A stretch of 16,306 nucleotides of DNA, from NCBI GenBank assembly GCA_964575225.1, contig CAZNQW010000071.1, forward strand, positions 1 to 16,306. Direction: 5' to 3'. Below the pieces are notes generated by a model that saw only the letters and a list, made by a program, of their open reading frames with translations, had not been told where the DNA came from and did no database searches. Origin of the DNA: CAZNQW01 sp964575225 (GTDB lineage Bacteria; Chloroflexota; Anaerolineae; JAAYZQ01). A program made the position numbers and the translations under genes. How positions within the stretch are numbered: position 1 is the stretch's first letter; each line of letters begins with the position of its first letter. This document shows positions 8,407 to 16,259 of this stretch, piece by piece.

Positions 8407-10022
8407 TGCGCCCACCTTGGATGGCTGCTTTGGCCATCATGGGTCAACTGCGCCAGGCTTCCCTCATAGACGTCGACCCGGTACAGGTTGCCTTCATACA
8501 CGAAAAGCAGTGCGTCGCCCTGGGGAGACCAGACGACATCCGGGCCGAGCAAACCCAACTCACTGTCATCGGGGAAAACAAGTCGCACATTGCTCCCATC
8601 ACGATCCCGCACAAAAAGGTTATAGCGGCTATCCTGAGAATTGCCTGGGATCTGTGCCTGTCCGTGCGCCAACAGCCCATTGTCGACGGGCGACCAACGG
8701 GGAGCCGCCCACATGCCCACATCTTCGGCAAGCCGGACTCTGACCTCGCCATCAAAGCCGATCGCCCATAGGCCAAACATCGGGCTGTCCTCTGCGCGAC
8801 TCCCTGCCATATCCCCTTCATGCCAGGCAAAGGCCAAGAGGTAACCATCGGGTGACCACGACACCGACGGTACCCAGGCCCAATGACCCTGCGTCCGATA
8901 AGGGGGATAGGTTGCCAGGGGCACCAGTTGCTTGTCCCTCAAAGAGATCACACCCACTTCGTCTGCCTGAGCATAGGCCATATAGGTGCCATCGGGTGAC
9001 CAGGCATACTCGCGTCCCCACCAAGCATAGGAAAACTCGGCCGAGGGGGGCAAGAGATTCACAATTTGCGGTGAACCTTCCGTACCCTCTACAGGCAACG
9101 TCATCAGCCAAAGATCGTTGTTCGCTTTCCAGCCAGGGACGCCACCGGTCCGTTCTGCCGTAGAATAGGCCAGTTGCCGACCATTGGGTGCCCAGCCCGC
9201 CCAGATCACCCCTGCCACCCCCAGGTCCACAGGCTCCTCCCCCACCAGCGAGGTCCGCGCCAGCCACAGCGAGTTGATAGGCCCAGTCGCTGCACCATCA
9301 TTTCCGACAACTCGCGAGAAAACCAGCCGCGCTCCGTCAGGCGATAGGGCGAACACCCGCCCATCCAGGTTCCCCGAGCCCGTGATGTTGCGTCGCAAAT
9401 CAGTCGATTGCCGCATCACCCATGCATTTCCGGTCGATAAATAGACAATGGTTCCCGAAATCGGAGTGGCAGTCATTTCAGATCGTATGCCCACCAGCAT
9501 GATCTCGTCCACCGGTTCCACCAGCAGATCGCGTCTCACTTCTTCCCGGGCCACTTCCACCCCATCCTCAAGCGTAACCCGGTAGGTGATCTCTAGCTCT
9601 CCATTGGCGCCCAATTGCAGCAATCGCCTTTCTCCCTCTGGAACCGACTCACTACGCATGGTCTGATGAGAAAATGGCACCACTTCCCGTTCCGTCTCGA
9701 ACGTGTCTACCACCCGCACAACACGCACCTGCATGCCGTTGGCCAACTCGACGTACAGATCGGGCTCCACCCGATCGCGAGAGTCCAACGTGATGTCAAA
9801 ATAGTCCAGCAAGTCCCGAACCGTCAGGGCCTCGGCAACGATCTCCAGGTTCTGCTCGCGTCCATCGGCGATCAGGCTGACATAGATTGGAGCAGGTTCG
9901 CCACACGACGCCAATCCCAGCAAGGCCAGGAGGGCACCCAGCGCCAACCGCCCTGCAAGCCAAGCGAAACCCCAAGTGTTGCGACTTTTGTCGCCGATGC
10001 CCGTCTGAATCTCGTTCCTCAT
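8403..10022 (-). CDS. Lipoprotein with DUF348, G5 and TolB-like beta-propeller domains
   Basis: A predicted surface lipoprotein of about 539 residues. From ATG at 10022, a hydrophobic signal ends in a Leu-Ala-Ser-Cys lipobox with Cys40. Residues about 46-103 match the DUF348 (YabE/Rpf N-terminal) pattern: 'IYVSLIADGREQNLEI' followed by 'LTVRDLLDYFDITLDSRDRV'. Residues about 105-178 match a G5 domain ('FETEREVVPF', 'EITYRVTLEDGVEVAREEV'). From about 190 to the end there are six PD40-type blade motifs, such as ALSPDGARLVFSR, AWSPDGTYMAYAQ and SWSPDGYLLAFAW. G5 and DUF348 are associated with binding cell-wall glycans, so a sensing or scaffolding role is likely. The open frame extends to ATG at 10067, but that ATG overlaps the promoter -10 box. 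As the first gene of the left operon it overlaps the fusion gene by four bases. Confidence 0.85.
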   Translation of the reverse strand: MRNEIQTGIGDKSRNTWGFAWLAGRLALGALLALLGLASCGEPAPIYVSLIADGREQNLEIVAEALTVRDLLDYFDITLDSRDRVEPDLYVELANGMQVRVVRVVDTFETEREVVPFSHQTMRSESVPEGERRLLQLGANGELEITYRVTLEDGVEVAREEVRRDLLVEPVDEIMLVGIRSEMTATPISGTIVYLSTGNAWVMRQSTDLRRNITGSGNLDGRVFALSPDGARLVFSRVVGNDGAATGPINSLWLARTSLVGEEPVDLGVAGVIWAGWAPNGRQLAYSTAERTGGVPGWKANNDLWLMTLPVEGTEGSPQIVNLLPPSAEFSYAWWGREYAWSPDGTYMAYAQADEVGVISLRDKQLVPLATYPPYRTQGHWAWVPSVSWSPDGYLLAFAWHEGDMAGSRAEDSPMFGLWAIGFDGEVRVRLAEDVGMWAAPRWSPVDNGLLAHGQAQIPGNSQDSRYNLFVRDRDGSNVRLVFPDDSELGLLGPDVVWSPQGDALLFVYEGNLYRVDVYEGSLAQLTHDGQSSHPRWAQ

Positions 10023-10065
10023 CTGCCCTAGTTTTCGGTTATCCCAATCTGCATCATACTCTGGC

Positions 10066-10094
10066 ATTATACTCGAAAAGCGAGCAAGTCACAA
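10066..10094 (-). promoter_or_regulatory. Sigma70-like promoter for the left (minus-strand) operon
   Basis: On the minus strand, TTGTGA (10094-10089), a 17-base spacer and TATAAT (10071-10066) match the -35 and -10 consensus with ideal spacing. Transcription would start near 10059, about 37 bases before ATG 10022. This makes the upstream ATG at 10067 unlikely as the true start. Confidence 0.65.
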
Positions 10095-10112
10095 ACATTC
10101 ATCACTGAAACG

Positions 10113-10125
10113 GGTGCAGAGCACC
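10113..10125. repeat. Small dyad upstream of the left promoter
   Basis: GGTGC-AGA-GCACC is a perfect 5-3-5 inverted repeat just upstream of the minus-strand -35 box. It may be a half-size operator or chance; confidence is low. Confidence 0.3.
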
Positions 10126-10137
10126 AGAGTTTGCGAA

Positions 10138-10156
10138 TCATCGATCACATCGATGA
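10138..10156. promoter_or_regulatory. Perfect palindrome, candidate operator between divergent promoters
   Basis: TCATCGAT-CAC-ATCGATGA is a perfect 8-3-8 inverted repeat. It lies between the two divergent promoters, about 43 bases upstream of the minus-strand -35 box and about 33 bases upstream of the plus-strand -35 box. That placement suits a regulator that acts on both arms. No regulator gene is visible in the window. Confidence 0.5.
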
Positions 10157-10189
10157 ACCGCCCAGGCGCCCTGCAATGGAACCTGCAAT

Positions 10190-10218
10190 TTGGCAAAAGT
10201 AGAGGAACGTGCTATAAT
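10190..10218 (+). promoter_or_regulatory. Sigma70-like promoter for the right (plus-strand) operon
   Basis: TTGGCA (10190-10195), a 17-base spacer and TATAAT (10213-10218) match the consensus with one mismatch in the -35 box. Transcription would start near 10225, leaving a leader of about 80 bases before the sortase ATG at 10307. Confidence 0.7.
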
Positions 10219-10306
10219 GGTCCCAGGCTTGGCTTTCCCCTGCTAATTATGAATACTCGAATTGGGCCTGGCTAACGGCAAGAGGAAACCAGATACGAGG
10301 GCATCC

Positions 10307-11138
10307 ATGGGAATCCGTACCGGTAAGGCGGTTTGGCTGGTGACGATCATCTTGGTCTTGACCTCCCTGCCCTTTTCTCTGACATCCTGCGACCCTGGTC
10401 CAAACCCCTCACAACAAGGGGAACTCCTCACCATTCCCCTCGCGCCCGATCCCAATCTGCTTCTGACCCTAACCGCTTGGCCTACGCCACCCCCTGTGCA
10501 AACTCGGGCCCCTACACGTACGATGGAGCCCCAATTACTCTGGGTGACCGAATCGGAATCTCAGCCAATCTCGACCGAGATTCCCAAAGGGGAAACCAGC
10601 ACGCCAGCTCCGCCTCCTGAGATAGTTTTGGCGCCCAGAGGATCCCTCCCGCCACCGACNNNNNNNNNNGACTCGGCTGCAGATACCCGCCCTGGATCTG
10701 GATGTCGAGGTGGTAGAAGTGCGTTGGGACGTTCTCTGGAACGGTTCTGACTGGGTCAGCGTGTGGCAGACTGCCGATAACGCAGTAGGCCACCACCGCC
10801 ACAGCGCTAACCCCGGAGAAGCAGGCAATGTAGTCGTGACCGGCCATCACAACACCAACGGCGAGCCTTTTCGCGAGGTTTCCGAGATCGGCCAGCCGGG
10901 AGCCCAACTTCAGGTGGGTGATGAGATCGTTCTGATCAATCAAGACAATCAGAGATTTACTTACATCATCGTCCACTGGGATCGCTTTCCAGAGGAAGGC
11001 GCCACCGCCGACGAGCGCGCGCAGCATGCGAGCTATCTAAACAACACAACGGATGGTACGCTCACCCTGGTCACCTGTTGGCCCTACGAGAGCAATACCC
11101 ACCGTGTCGTTATCGTCGCCAAGCTCGCCGGCTCATAA
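10307..11138 (+). CDS. Sortase family transpeptidase with lipobox-like N-terminus, interrupted by an assembly gap
   Basis: Sortases cut a C-terminal sorting motif and attach surface proteins to the cell wall or to each other. ATG 10307 has GAGGG five bases upstream. The N-terminus has a hydrophobic stretch ending in Leu-Thr-Ser-Cys-Asp (Cys28), which could be a lipobox or simply a membrane anchor. A Pro/Thr-rich linker to about residue 117 follows, then the 10-N gap. After the gap, a change of reading frame gives TRLQIPALDLDVEVVEVRW, the usual beginning of a sortase core. The catalytic His (TGHH, 10845-10847), Cys (VTCWPY, 11076-11078) and Arg (THRVVI, 11103-11105) are all present. The two halves join in frame if the true gap length is a multiple of three, so the break is an assembly effect, not a pseudogene. 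The subclass (D, E or other) is not clear. Confidence 0.85.
10660..10669. other. Assembly gap (10 Ns)
   Basis: Ten Ns inside the sortase gene mark a scaffold join of unknown true length. Reading frame continuity needs a length divisible by three. Confidence 0.98.
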
Positions 11139-11185
11139 ATGCACAATGAGGACGCACCGTACCTTAACAAGTCAGTTCGATAGCC

Positions 11186-12190
11186 ATGAGTGCAAATAAC
11201 GAGCAGGGGCACATCACCGTCTCTGTGGTCGTGCCGGTATGGAATGGAGCCAGTACCCTGGGAGCCTGCCTTCAAGCACTTGGCAACCAAACCTTTGACC
11301 CGGCCAGCTTTGAGGTCATCGTTGTGGATGACGGTTCCCAAGACAACTCAGCCGAGGTGGCGACTCGGTGTGGGGCAAGGTTGTACCAGCAACAGCATGC
11401 GGGAGCCGCAGCAGCTCGCAATCTGGGTGCCCAACACGCTCAGGGCAATCTGCTTCTTTTCACCGATGCCGACTGCGAGCCGTTTCCCGATTGGATGGAG
11501 CGGATGGTCCAGCCCTTCTCCGACCCGCAGGTCGCCGGCGTTAAGGGTTCTTATCATACCCGCCAAAGAGCGCTGGTTGCCCGGTTCACCCAGGCCGAGT
11601 ATATGGAAAAGTATGCGCACATGAGGCGTCAGAATCGCATCGACTTTGTCGATACCTACGCCGCCGCCTACCGCCGGTGCATATTCCTCGAACAAGGTGG
11701 CTTTGATCCCACGTTCTTACTGGATGAAGATCAAGAGTTTTCCTTTCGACTATCACAAGCCGGGTTCCGACTGGTGTTCGCACCCGAGGCTTGGGTCTAC
11801 CACCGTCATCCCGACAATACCTGGCGATACGCCCGGCGCAAAGTTGGCATCGGCACCTGGAAAGTCCGCGTTCACCTTCGCCACCCCCAAAAAGCGTTTC
11901 GCGACAGCTATACACCGTGGACGCAGAAAGCCCAACTGTTGTTGTTTCCCATTTTGTTCGCCGCCGGCGCCGCAGCAGTAGCGGGCTGGATTCCTTGGTT
12001 CCCATTTCAGATTCTGTTCGCCCTGGGCTTGCTCATCTCCCTGCCGTTGATGGCTCAAGCCGCCCGACAGGGAGCCGGAGTCTTGATTATCTCCCCCGCC
12101 CTCATCGTTCTGCGCGCCCTGGCTCTTGACACTGGCTTGATTGTGGGTTTTTGGAAACTTTTGTGTTCGAGAAAAGGCAAAAACAATTAG
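11186..12190 (+). CDS. GT2-family glycosyltransferase with C-terminal membrane helices
   Basis: This 334-residue GT-A-fold inverting glycosyltransferase has the GT2 order of motifs: VSVVVPVWNGASTLGACLQ at the N-terminus, VVDDGS (46-51), the donor-metal motif FTDADCEP (about 92-99) and a Leu-Asp-Glu-Asp acceptor-side motif (about 179-182) that would supply the catalytic base. The last 80 or so residues are hydrophobic, with two to three membrane helices, so it works at the inner face of the membrane. It lies 47 bp after the sortase gene. It could glycosylate a surface protein or lipid carrier; the donor and acceptor cannot be read. The Shine-Dalgarno before ATG 11186 is weak. Confidence 0.92.
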   Translation: MSANNEQGHITVSVVVPVWNGASTLGACLQALGNQTFDPASFEVIVVDDGSQDNSAEVATRCGARLYQQQHAGAAAARNLGAQHAQGNLLLFTDADCEPFPDWMERMVQPFSDPQVAGVKGSYHTRQRALVARFTQAEYMEKYAHMRRQNRIDFVDTYAAAYRRCIFLEQGGFDPTFLLDEDQEFSFRLSQAGFRLVFAPEAWVYHRHPDNTWRYARRKVGIGTWKVRVHLRHPQKAFRDSYTPWTQKAQLLLFPILFAAGAAAVAGWIPWFPFQILFALGLLISLPLMAQAARQGAGVLIISPALIVLRALALDTGLIVGFWKLLCSRKGKNN

Positions 12191-12207
12191 AAAAGGAGAA
12201 AGAAGAA

Positions 12208-12813
12208 ATGTACAAAAAGACATGTCTTGCGCTGGTTCTGGCCCTGATGTTGGTGATGGCCTTGTCTCCCCTGGCCCTCGCTCAGGACCCAACTCCTCCC
12301 ACTTGGAAGCCGCCCACGCTTACCAAAACGGCCAGCCCTACCTTATTGGGAGTGGGGGAGAAGGTCGTGTTTACCATCGTCGTGGTCAACCCCGGCACCC
12401 CCGGCGTCGATGCCACCTGGTATAATCTCCGTCTCACCGACGTACTGGACAAGGCGCTGCGCATCGACAAAGTGACGACCACGATGGGCTCCTACACCAT
12501 CACAAACCAGACGGTTGTTGTGAATGGTGGCATCACCTTGGCGCCGGGTGAATATTTTGAGGTCAAGATCTATTGCACCTTTGTGGGACCCGTGCCCCCC
12601 TCCCGCGTGCTCATCAACTCCGTTACCCTCGAATACACCGACGGCGTCGCCGACCCGCAGCCGCCCGTGACCGTCGAAACAGAAGTCAAGATCAAGGAAA
12701 CCCCACCGGTGGTTCCTGAGGCCTCGACCCTGCTTCTTCTCGGCAGCGCTGCCAGCGGGATGGCTGGATATGTGGGACTCCAGATCCGAGCCCGCCGGCG
12801 CAAGGAGAGTTAG
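12208..12813 (+). CDS. Secreted DUF11-like protein with PEP-CTERM-like tail
   Basis: A 201-residue exported protein. ATG 12208 has a strong AAGGAGA upstream, 17 bp after the GT2 stop. Residues 1-25 are a signal peptide ending in Ala-Leu-Ala before Gln. Residues about 37-160 form a DUF11-like beta-sandwich ('LTKTASPTLLGVGEKVVFTI', 'VNGGITLAPGEYFEVKIY', 'NSVTLEYTDG'). The C-terminus has Val-Pro-Glu-Ala-Ser (169-173), a hydrophobic helix (about 174-192) and an Arg-rich end (RARRRK). This is the layout of a PEP-CTERM sorting signal, with Ala where the second Pro usually stands. PEP-CTERM proteins are normally processed by an exosortase, which is not in the window; a sortase is. It could instead be a plain membrane-anchored protein. 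Confidence 0.85.
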   Translation: MYKKTCLALVLALMLVMALSPLALAQDPTPPTWKPPTLTKTASPTLLGVGEKVVFTIVVVNPGTPGVDATWYNLRLTDVLDKALRIDKVTTTMGSYTITNQTVVVNGGITLAPGEYFEVKIYCTFVGPVPPSRVLINSVTLEYTDGVADPQPPVTVETEVKIKETPPVVPEASTLLLLGSAASGMAGYVGLQIRARRRKES

Positions 12814-12816
12814 GGC

Positions 12817-14274
12817 TTGCCTCTCGTTTCACGTATTATGTTCAGGCTGCTCAGCACCGTGGGCGCCCTTGCCCTGCTGAGCGGCCTGAACATTTCCCAC
12901 GCCCAGGGCGTTGTGCCGCCGCTGCCGGGTATCTGCTCCGAAAGCGACCGCTTTGGCGTAGCCGTCGCGGGCAGTGTCTGGGGGTACGACGTGGCCCAAC
13001 TCCATGCGGGCTGGTACCACAATTTTTCGGTGCAAGGCACCCCACTCACACCGAACAACATGTGGCTTGCCCAAACCATCCGCGTGTCAAAAGACGGACC
13101 GTTTCCCGATCGAGCGTGCGACACATGCCCCACCTGGACCCTCCTGGACAGCCTGGTGCAGGCCAACTCGGGCAGCCTATGGCTGATCGGTAACGAGCCC
13201 GATCGGCAGGATTATGTCTATCCAGATCGCTATGCCCAGATCTATCACGATCTGTACACCTTTATCAAGGCTCGCGATCCCTCTGCCCGCATCGGCATCG
13301 GCGGAGTCGTCCAGGCTACGCCCATCCGCCTTCAGTACCTGGATCGCATTCTCGCCGCCTACCGAAGCCGCTACAGCACCGCCATGCCCATCGACATCTG
13401 GAACATCCACCACTACCTCTTGCGCGAGGCCGATGACTGGGGCGGCGGCATTCCACCAGGTACCGATCCCAGCCTCGGCATCCTGTACACCCTGGACGAA
13501 CACGACTTGCTGGAGCCCATCAACAATACCAAGGTGGGCTGGAAACAACACCTGGTCGACTTTCGTCGCTGGATGCGCGACAACGGCTATCGCGACCGGC
13601 CCCTGATCATCACCGAATACGGCATCCTCATGCCCGACTTTTACGGCTATGATTATGACCGAGTCCGCCGCTTCATGCTCGCCACCTTTGATTGGCTGAC
13701 CACCACGACCGATGCCAATCTGGGCTATCCCGTCGACGGCAATCGCCTGGTGCAAGCCTGGGCCTGGTACAGCCTCAATCACAAGGACTTTGAGACCTGG
13801 CCCAGTTGGAACCACCTCTTTGATCCCAATACCTATCAGATCATGCCCCTGGGCCAGGATTTTGCACGTTATACCAGCGCCCTCACGGCTCCGCTGCCCG
13901 GCTCTATCGACCTTCAGCCGACGTCGATGTGGCATACCGATCCCCAACCGACCACCGGCGGTCTGGTCCAGATGGATATCAAGGTCGAGATCCGTAACCA
14001 TGGCGCTGCCGCTGCCCATAATGCACTCGTCCGAATTGAACGCGACTCGACATGGGTCGACAAGTTGACCATACCCTATCTTGGACCCGGCGCCTCTCAG
14101 GTGGTCAGCCTGGAATGGACCGGGTTGGTTCCCAACAGCCTGCACCAGGTGACCGTCACCGTCAATCCCGATGCCACCATCACCGAGTGCGATCCCTTCA
14201 ACAATCGGTTGTCGGCGCCCATGCTCGTGACCGACATCCGTACCTTTCTGCCGATCATTGTGCGTTCGAGGTAA
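12817..14274 (+). CDS. Secreted clan GH-A-like glycosidase with C-terminal CARDB-like domain
   Basis: This 485-residue secreted protein (numbering from TTG 12817) starts with a signal peptide ending in HAQ (about residue 30). Residues about 40-360 form a TIM barrel of the GH-A type. LIGNEPDR gives the Asn-Glu acid/base pair (Glu127), and LIITEYGIL gives the nucleophile Glu267. Unlike the fusion protein in the left arm, both catalytic Glu residues are in place, so it is likely active on a glycan. Residues about 365-472 resemble a CARDB/beta-sandwich domain. The end, 'TFLPIIVRSR', resembles a short C-terminal tail I associate with Chloroflexota secreted proteins. TTG 12817 has AAGGAG upstream; ATG 12838 is an alternative start with no Shine-Dalgarno. 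Substrate unknown. It starts three bases after the DUF11 gene. Confidence 0.83.
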   Translation: MPLVSRIMFRLLSTVGALALLSGLNISHAQGVVPPLPGICSESDRFGVAVAGSVWGYDVAQLHAGWYHNFSVQGTPLTPNNMWLAQTIRVSKDGPFPDRACDTCPTWTLLDSLVQANSGSLWLIGNEPDRQDYVYPDRYAQIYHDLYTFIKARDPSARIGIGGVVQATPIRLQYLDRILAAYRSRYSTAMPIDIWNIHHYLLREADDWGGGIPPGTDPSLGILYTLDEHDLLEPINNTKVGWKQHLVDFRRWMRDNGYRDRPLIITEYGILMPDFYGYDYDRVRRFMLATFDWLTTTTDANLGYPVDGNRLVQAWAWYSLNHKDFETWPSWNHLFDPNTYQIMPLGQDFARYTSALTAPLPGSIDLQPTSMWHTDPQPTTGGLVQMDIKVEIRNHGAAAAHNALVRIERDSTWVDKLTIPYLGPGASQVVSLEWTGLVPNSLHQVTVTVNPDATITECDPFNNRLSAPMLVTDIRTFLPIIVRSR

Positions 14275-14282
14275 GAATCACC

Positions 14283-14918
14283 ATGCGTAGCCTCTGGAAT
14301 TCTGAATGGCGTTCCCTCTTGTTAGGGGTGATACTCACATGCCTCCTTGCCCTGTTAGCTGCCGGGGCCCCCGGGGTCAAAGCGGCGAATTGGCAACCGC
14401 AAACCGTCCCGAGTCCCACACCCCAGACCATCCCAGCCCCGGTCACACCCCAACCCAACGAGACCCCCTTTCCGCCAGGGCCGCCTGCCCCCCCCCAGCT
14501 GCAGGGACAAGGGCAGGAACTCCAGTTGCTGCAAACCGTCAGCCGAACCGACGTCCTGCCCGGAGAAGAGGTAACCCTCAATCTACAGGCGACCAACGCA
14601 TCACCCCAGGCCATGCTCAGCCTGATCCTCGTCGCGCCCCTCGATCCGTTGCTCCAACCGCTAGCCGTGAGCGGCGTTCGGGGCGCGGTCGAGCAAAAGG
14701 GCCATTCGCTGCACATTCACCTTGGCACCCTCGAGCCCGGGCAGTCGGTCCAGGTGGCTGTGCGGATCAAGATCGGCGGCGACACACCCCCCGGGACCAT
14801 CTTTGTCCACCGGTTTTCCGCCTTTTATCTCGACGGGGAGGCATCTTCCAATGCAGTGGGCTTTGGCTTGCCGCCTGAGGAACTCCCCCCCACAGGTAAG
14901 AGCGGGAGGACGCCGTAG
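14283..14918 (+). CDS. Secreted DUF11-like protein with near-terminal LPPTG motif
   Basis: A 211-residue exported protein. ATG 14283 has GAGGT about ten bases upstream and lies eight bases after the glycosidase gene. The signal peptide covers about residues 1-35 (LLLGVILTCLLALLAAGAPG, then VKAAN). A Pro-rich stretch (about 36-75) and a DUF11/beta-sandwich domain (about 80-195; 'VSRTDVLPGEEVTLNLQATN') follow. The C-terminus is Glu-Leu-Pro-Pro-Thr-Gly-Lys-Ser-Gly-Arg-Thr-Pro. It contains a sortase-type LPPTG motif but has no hydrophobic helix or charged end after it. I checked the two other frames downstream and found no hidden tail. It could be a released sortase substrate, a chance motif, or a truncated gene. 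Confidence 0.8.
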   Translation: MRSLWNSEWRSLLLGVILTCLLALLAAGAPGVKAANWQPQTVPSPTPQTIPAPVTPQPNETPFPPGPPAPPQLQGQGQELQLLQTVSRTDVLPGEEVTLNLQATNASPQAMLSLILVAPLDPLLQPLAVSGVRGAVEQKGHSLHIHLGTLEPGQSVQVAVRIKIGGDTPPGTIFVHRFSAFYLDGEASSNAVGFGLPPEELPPTGKSGRTP

Positions 14919-14923
14919 CGGTT

Positions 14924-16259
14924 ATGGGTTCCCCTGCCTCCAGGCAGGACGCCGCATGGACCGTTGGCGTCATGGCCCTGGCCTTCGCCGTCTACCTGCT
15001 CACCCTGGCGCCCAGCATCACCTTTGAGAACATGGGCAGCGACAGCGGCGATCTGATCACCGCCGCCCGCACCCTGGGCGTTCCGCACCCACCGGGTTAT
15101 CCGACCTACACGCTGTTGGCCTGGCTGGCGACCCGGCTACCCATCGGCTCCATCGCCTATCGCGTCAACCTCCTATCTGCCTGCTGTGCAGCCCTGACCG
15201 TGGGCCTCGTCTTTGACAGCACCCGTCGTCTCCTCAAATCAGAGCCCCACGCCCCACTTCTGGCGGGAGCCGCCGCTCTGACCCTGGCCTTTTCCCCCAT
15301 TTTCTGGTCTCAGGCCGTCATTGCCGAAGTCTATGCCCTGCATGGCCTCTTTTCAGCCCTCCTCCTGGGGCTCTTGCTCCGTTGGCGCGATGGGGGCTCG
15401 GACGCTCTCCTTTGCCTGGCCCCTTTTCTGTTTGGCCTGGGCCTGGGGAACCACCTGACCCTGATCTTTTTTGCCCCGGCTGCCCTGGTGCTGCTCTGGC
15501 CCCATCGCTCCCGCTGGCTCCGCGCGCGCATCCTGGCGCCGGCCTTCCTGTTGTTTCTCGGAGGGCTCTCTATTTATGTCTACTTACCGCTCGCAGCCCG
15601 TCACAATCCTCCCGTCAACTGGGGCAATCCTCAGACCTGGGCCGGGTTTCGCTGGGTCGTCCTGGCAGAGCAATATCGGCAGTTTCTCTTTGCCCTTCCC
15701 CTGAACGAATTCCCCGCCCGCCTGGCTCACTGGGCCAATCTCCTGGGTGCCCAATTCGCCTGGATTGGCTGGCCCCTGATCATTGCCGGCGTCTCGTTTT
15801 GGGCGCGGCGAGATCGCACCCTGCTCTGGTTCATGCTGGCCTGGATTTTGCCGCTGTCCGTCTATGCCTTTGGTTACCACACCGGCGACTCGTACATCTA
15901 TCTTTTACCGGCCTTTGTATTACTCTCGATTCTGTGGGCTGGAGGCGCCGGCCATTTGCTCTCCATTCTGCACAGAATCCCTTCCAGCGGCGCACTCCCC
16001 TCGTTTCGTGGAGTGGCGTGGGAGCGGATCGCGCGTACCCTATTGATCCTGCTGCCCCTTTTCTCTCTCGGCCTGCACTGGCGCGCCGTCGACCGCAGCA
16101 ACGACCTGGAGGCCCTGGCCTACGCGTACAAGGCACTGACGGCTGCCGACCCCAACAGCCTTGTCATCATGCGCGGCGACCGGGCCACCTTCTCCCTTTG
16201 GTACGCAGTGCACGCCGAGGAATATCGGGACGACGTCGCGCTGGTCAGCGGACCCATGC
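14924..16259 (+). CDS. DUF2723 membrane protein resembling protein O-mannosyltransferases, 3' truncated
   Basis: About 445 residues remain. The N-terminus contains a hydrophobic helix, then 'YLLTLAPSITFENMGSDSGDLITAARTLGVPHPPGYPTY', which is the DUF2723 signature (acidic Asp/Ser loop, then HPPG). Several more membrane helices follow. The family resembles PMT-type transferases and may attach sugars to secreted proteins or lipids. Its gene begins five bases after the LPPTG protein, so glycosylation of the neighbouring surface proteins is a fair guess. An open frame runs to 16282, but the last codons (Ile-Gly-Arg-Ala-His-Val-stop) come from sequencing adapter. The true protein is longer; its end is not in this window. 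Confidence 0.85.

Noticed and set aside
10023..10067. Upstream ATG at 10067 as the start of the propeller lipoprotein
   Set aside because: It overlaps the TATAAT box and would give an overlong, charged signal-peptide n-region; ATG 10022 fits better.
10153..10275. A 40-codon open frame in the intergenic region on the plus strand
   Set aside because: It starts inside the palindrome and runs through the -35 and -10 boxes of the right promoter, with no Shine-Dalgarno; it is unlikely to be translated.
10660..10710. Frameshifted sortase pseudogene
   Set aside because: The frame change coincides exactly with the 10-N gap, and the core with all catalytic residues is intact after it; the break is an assembly effect.
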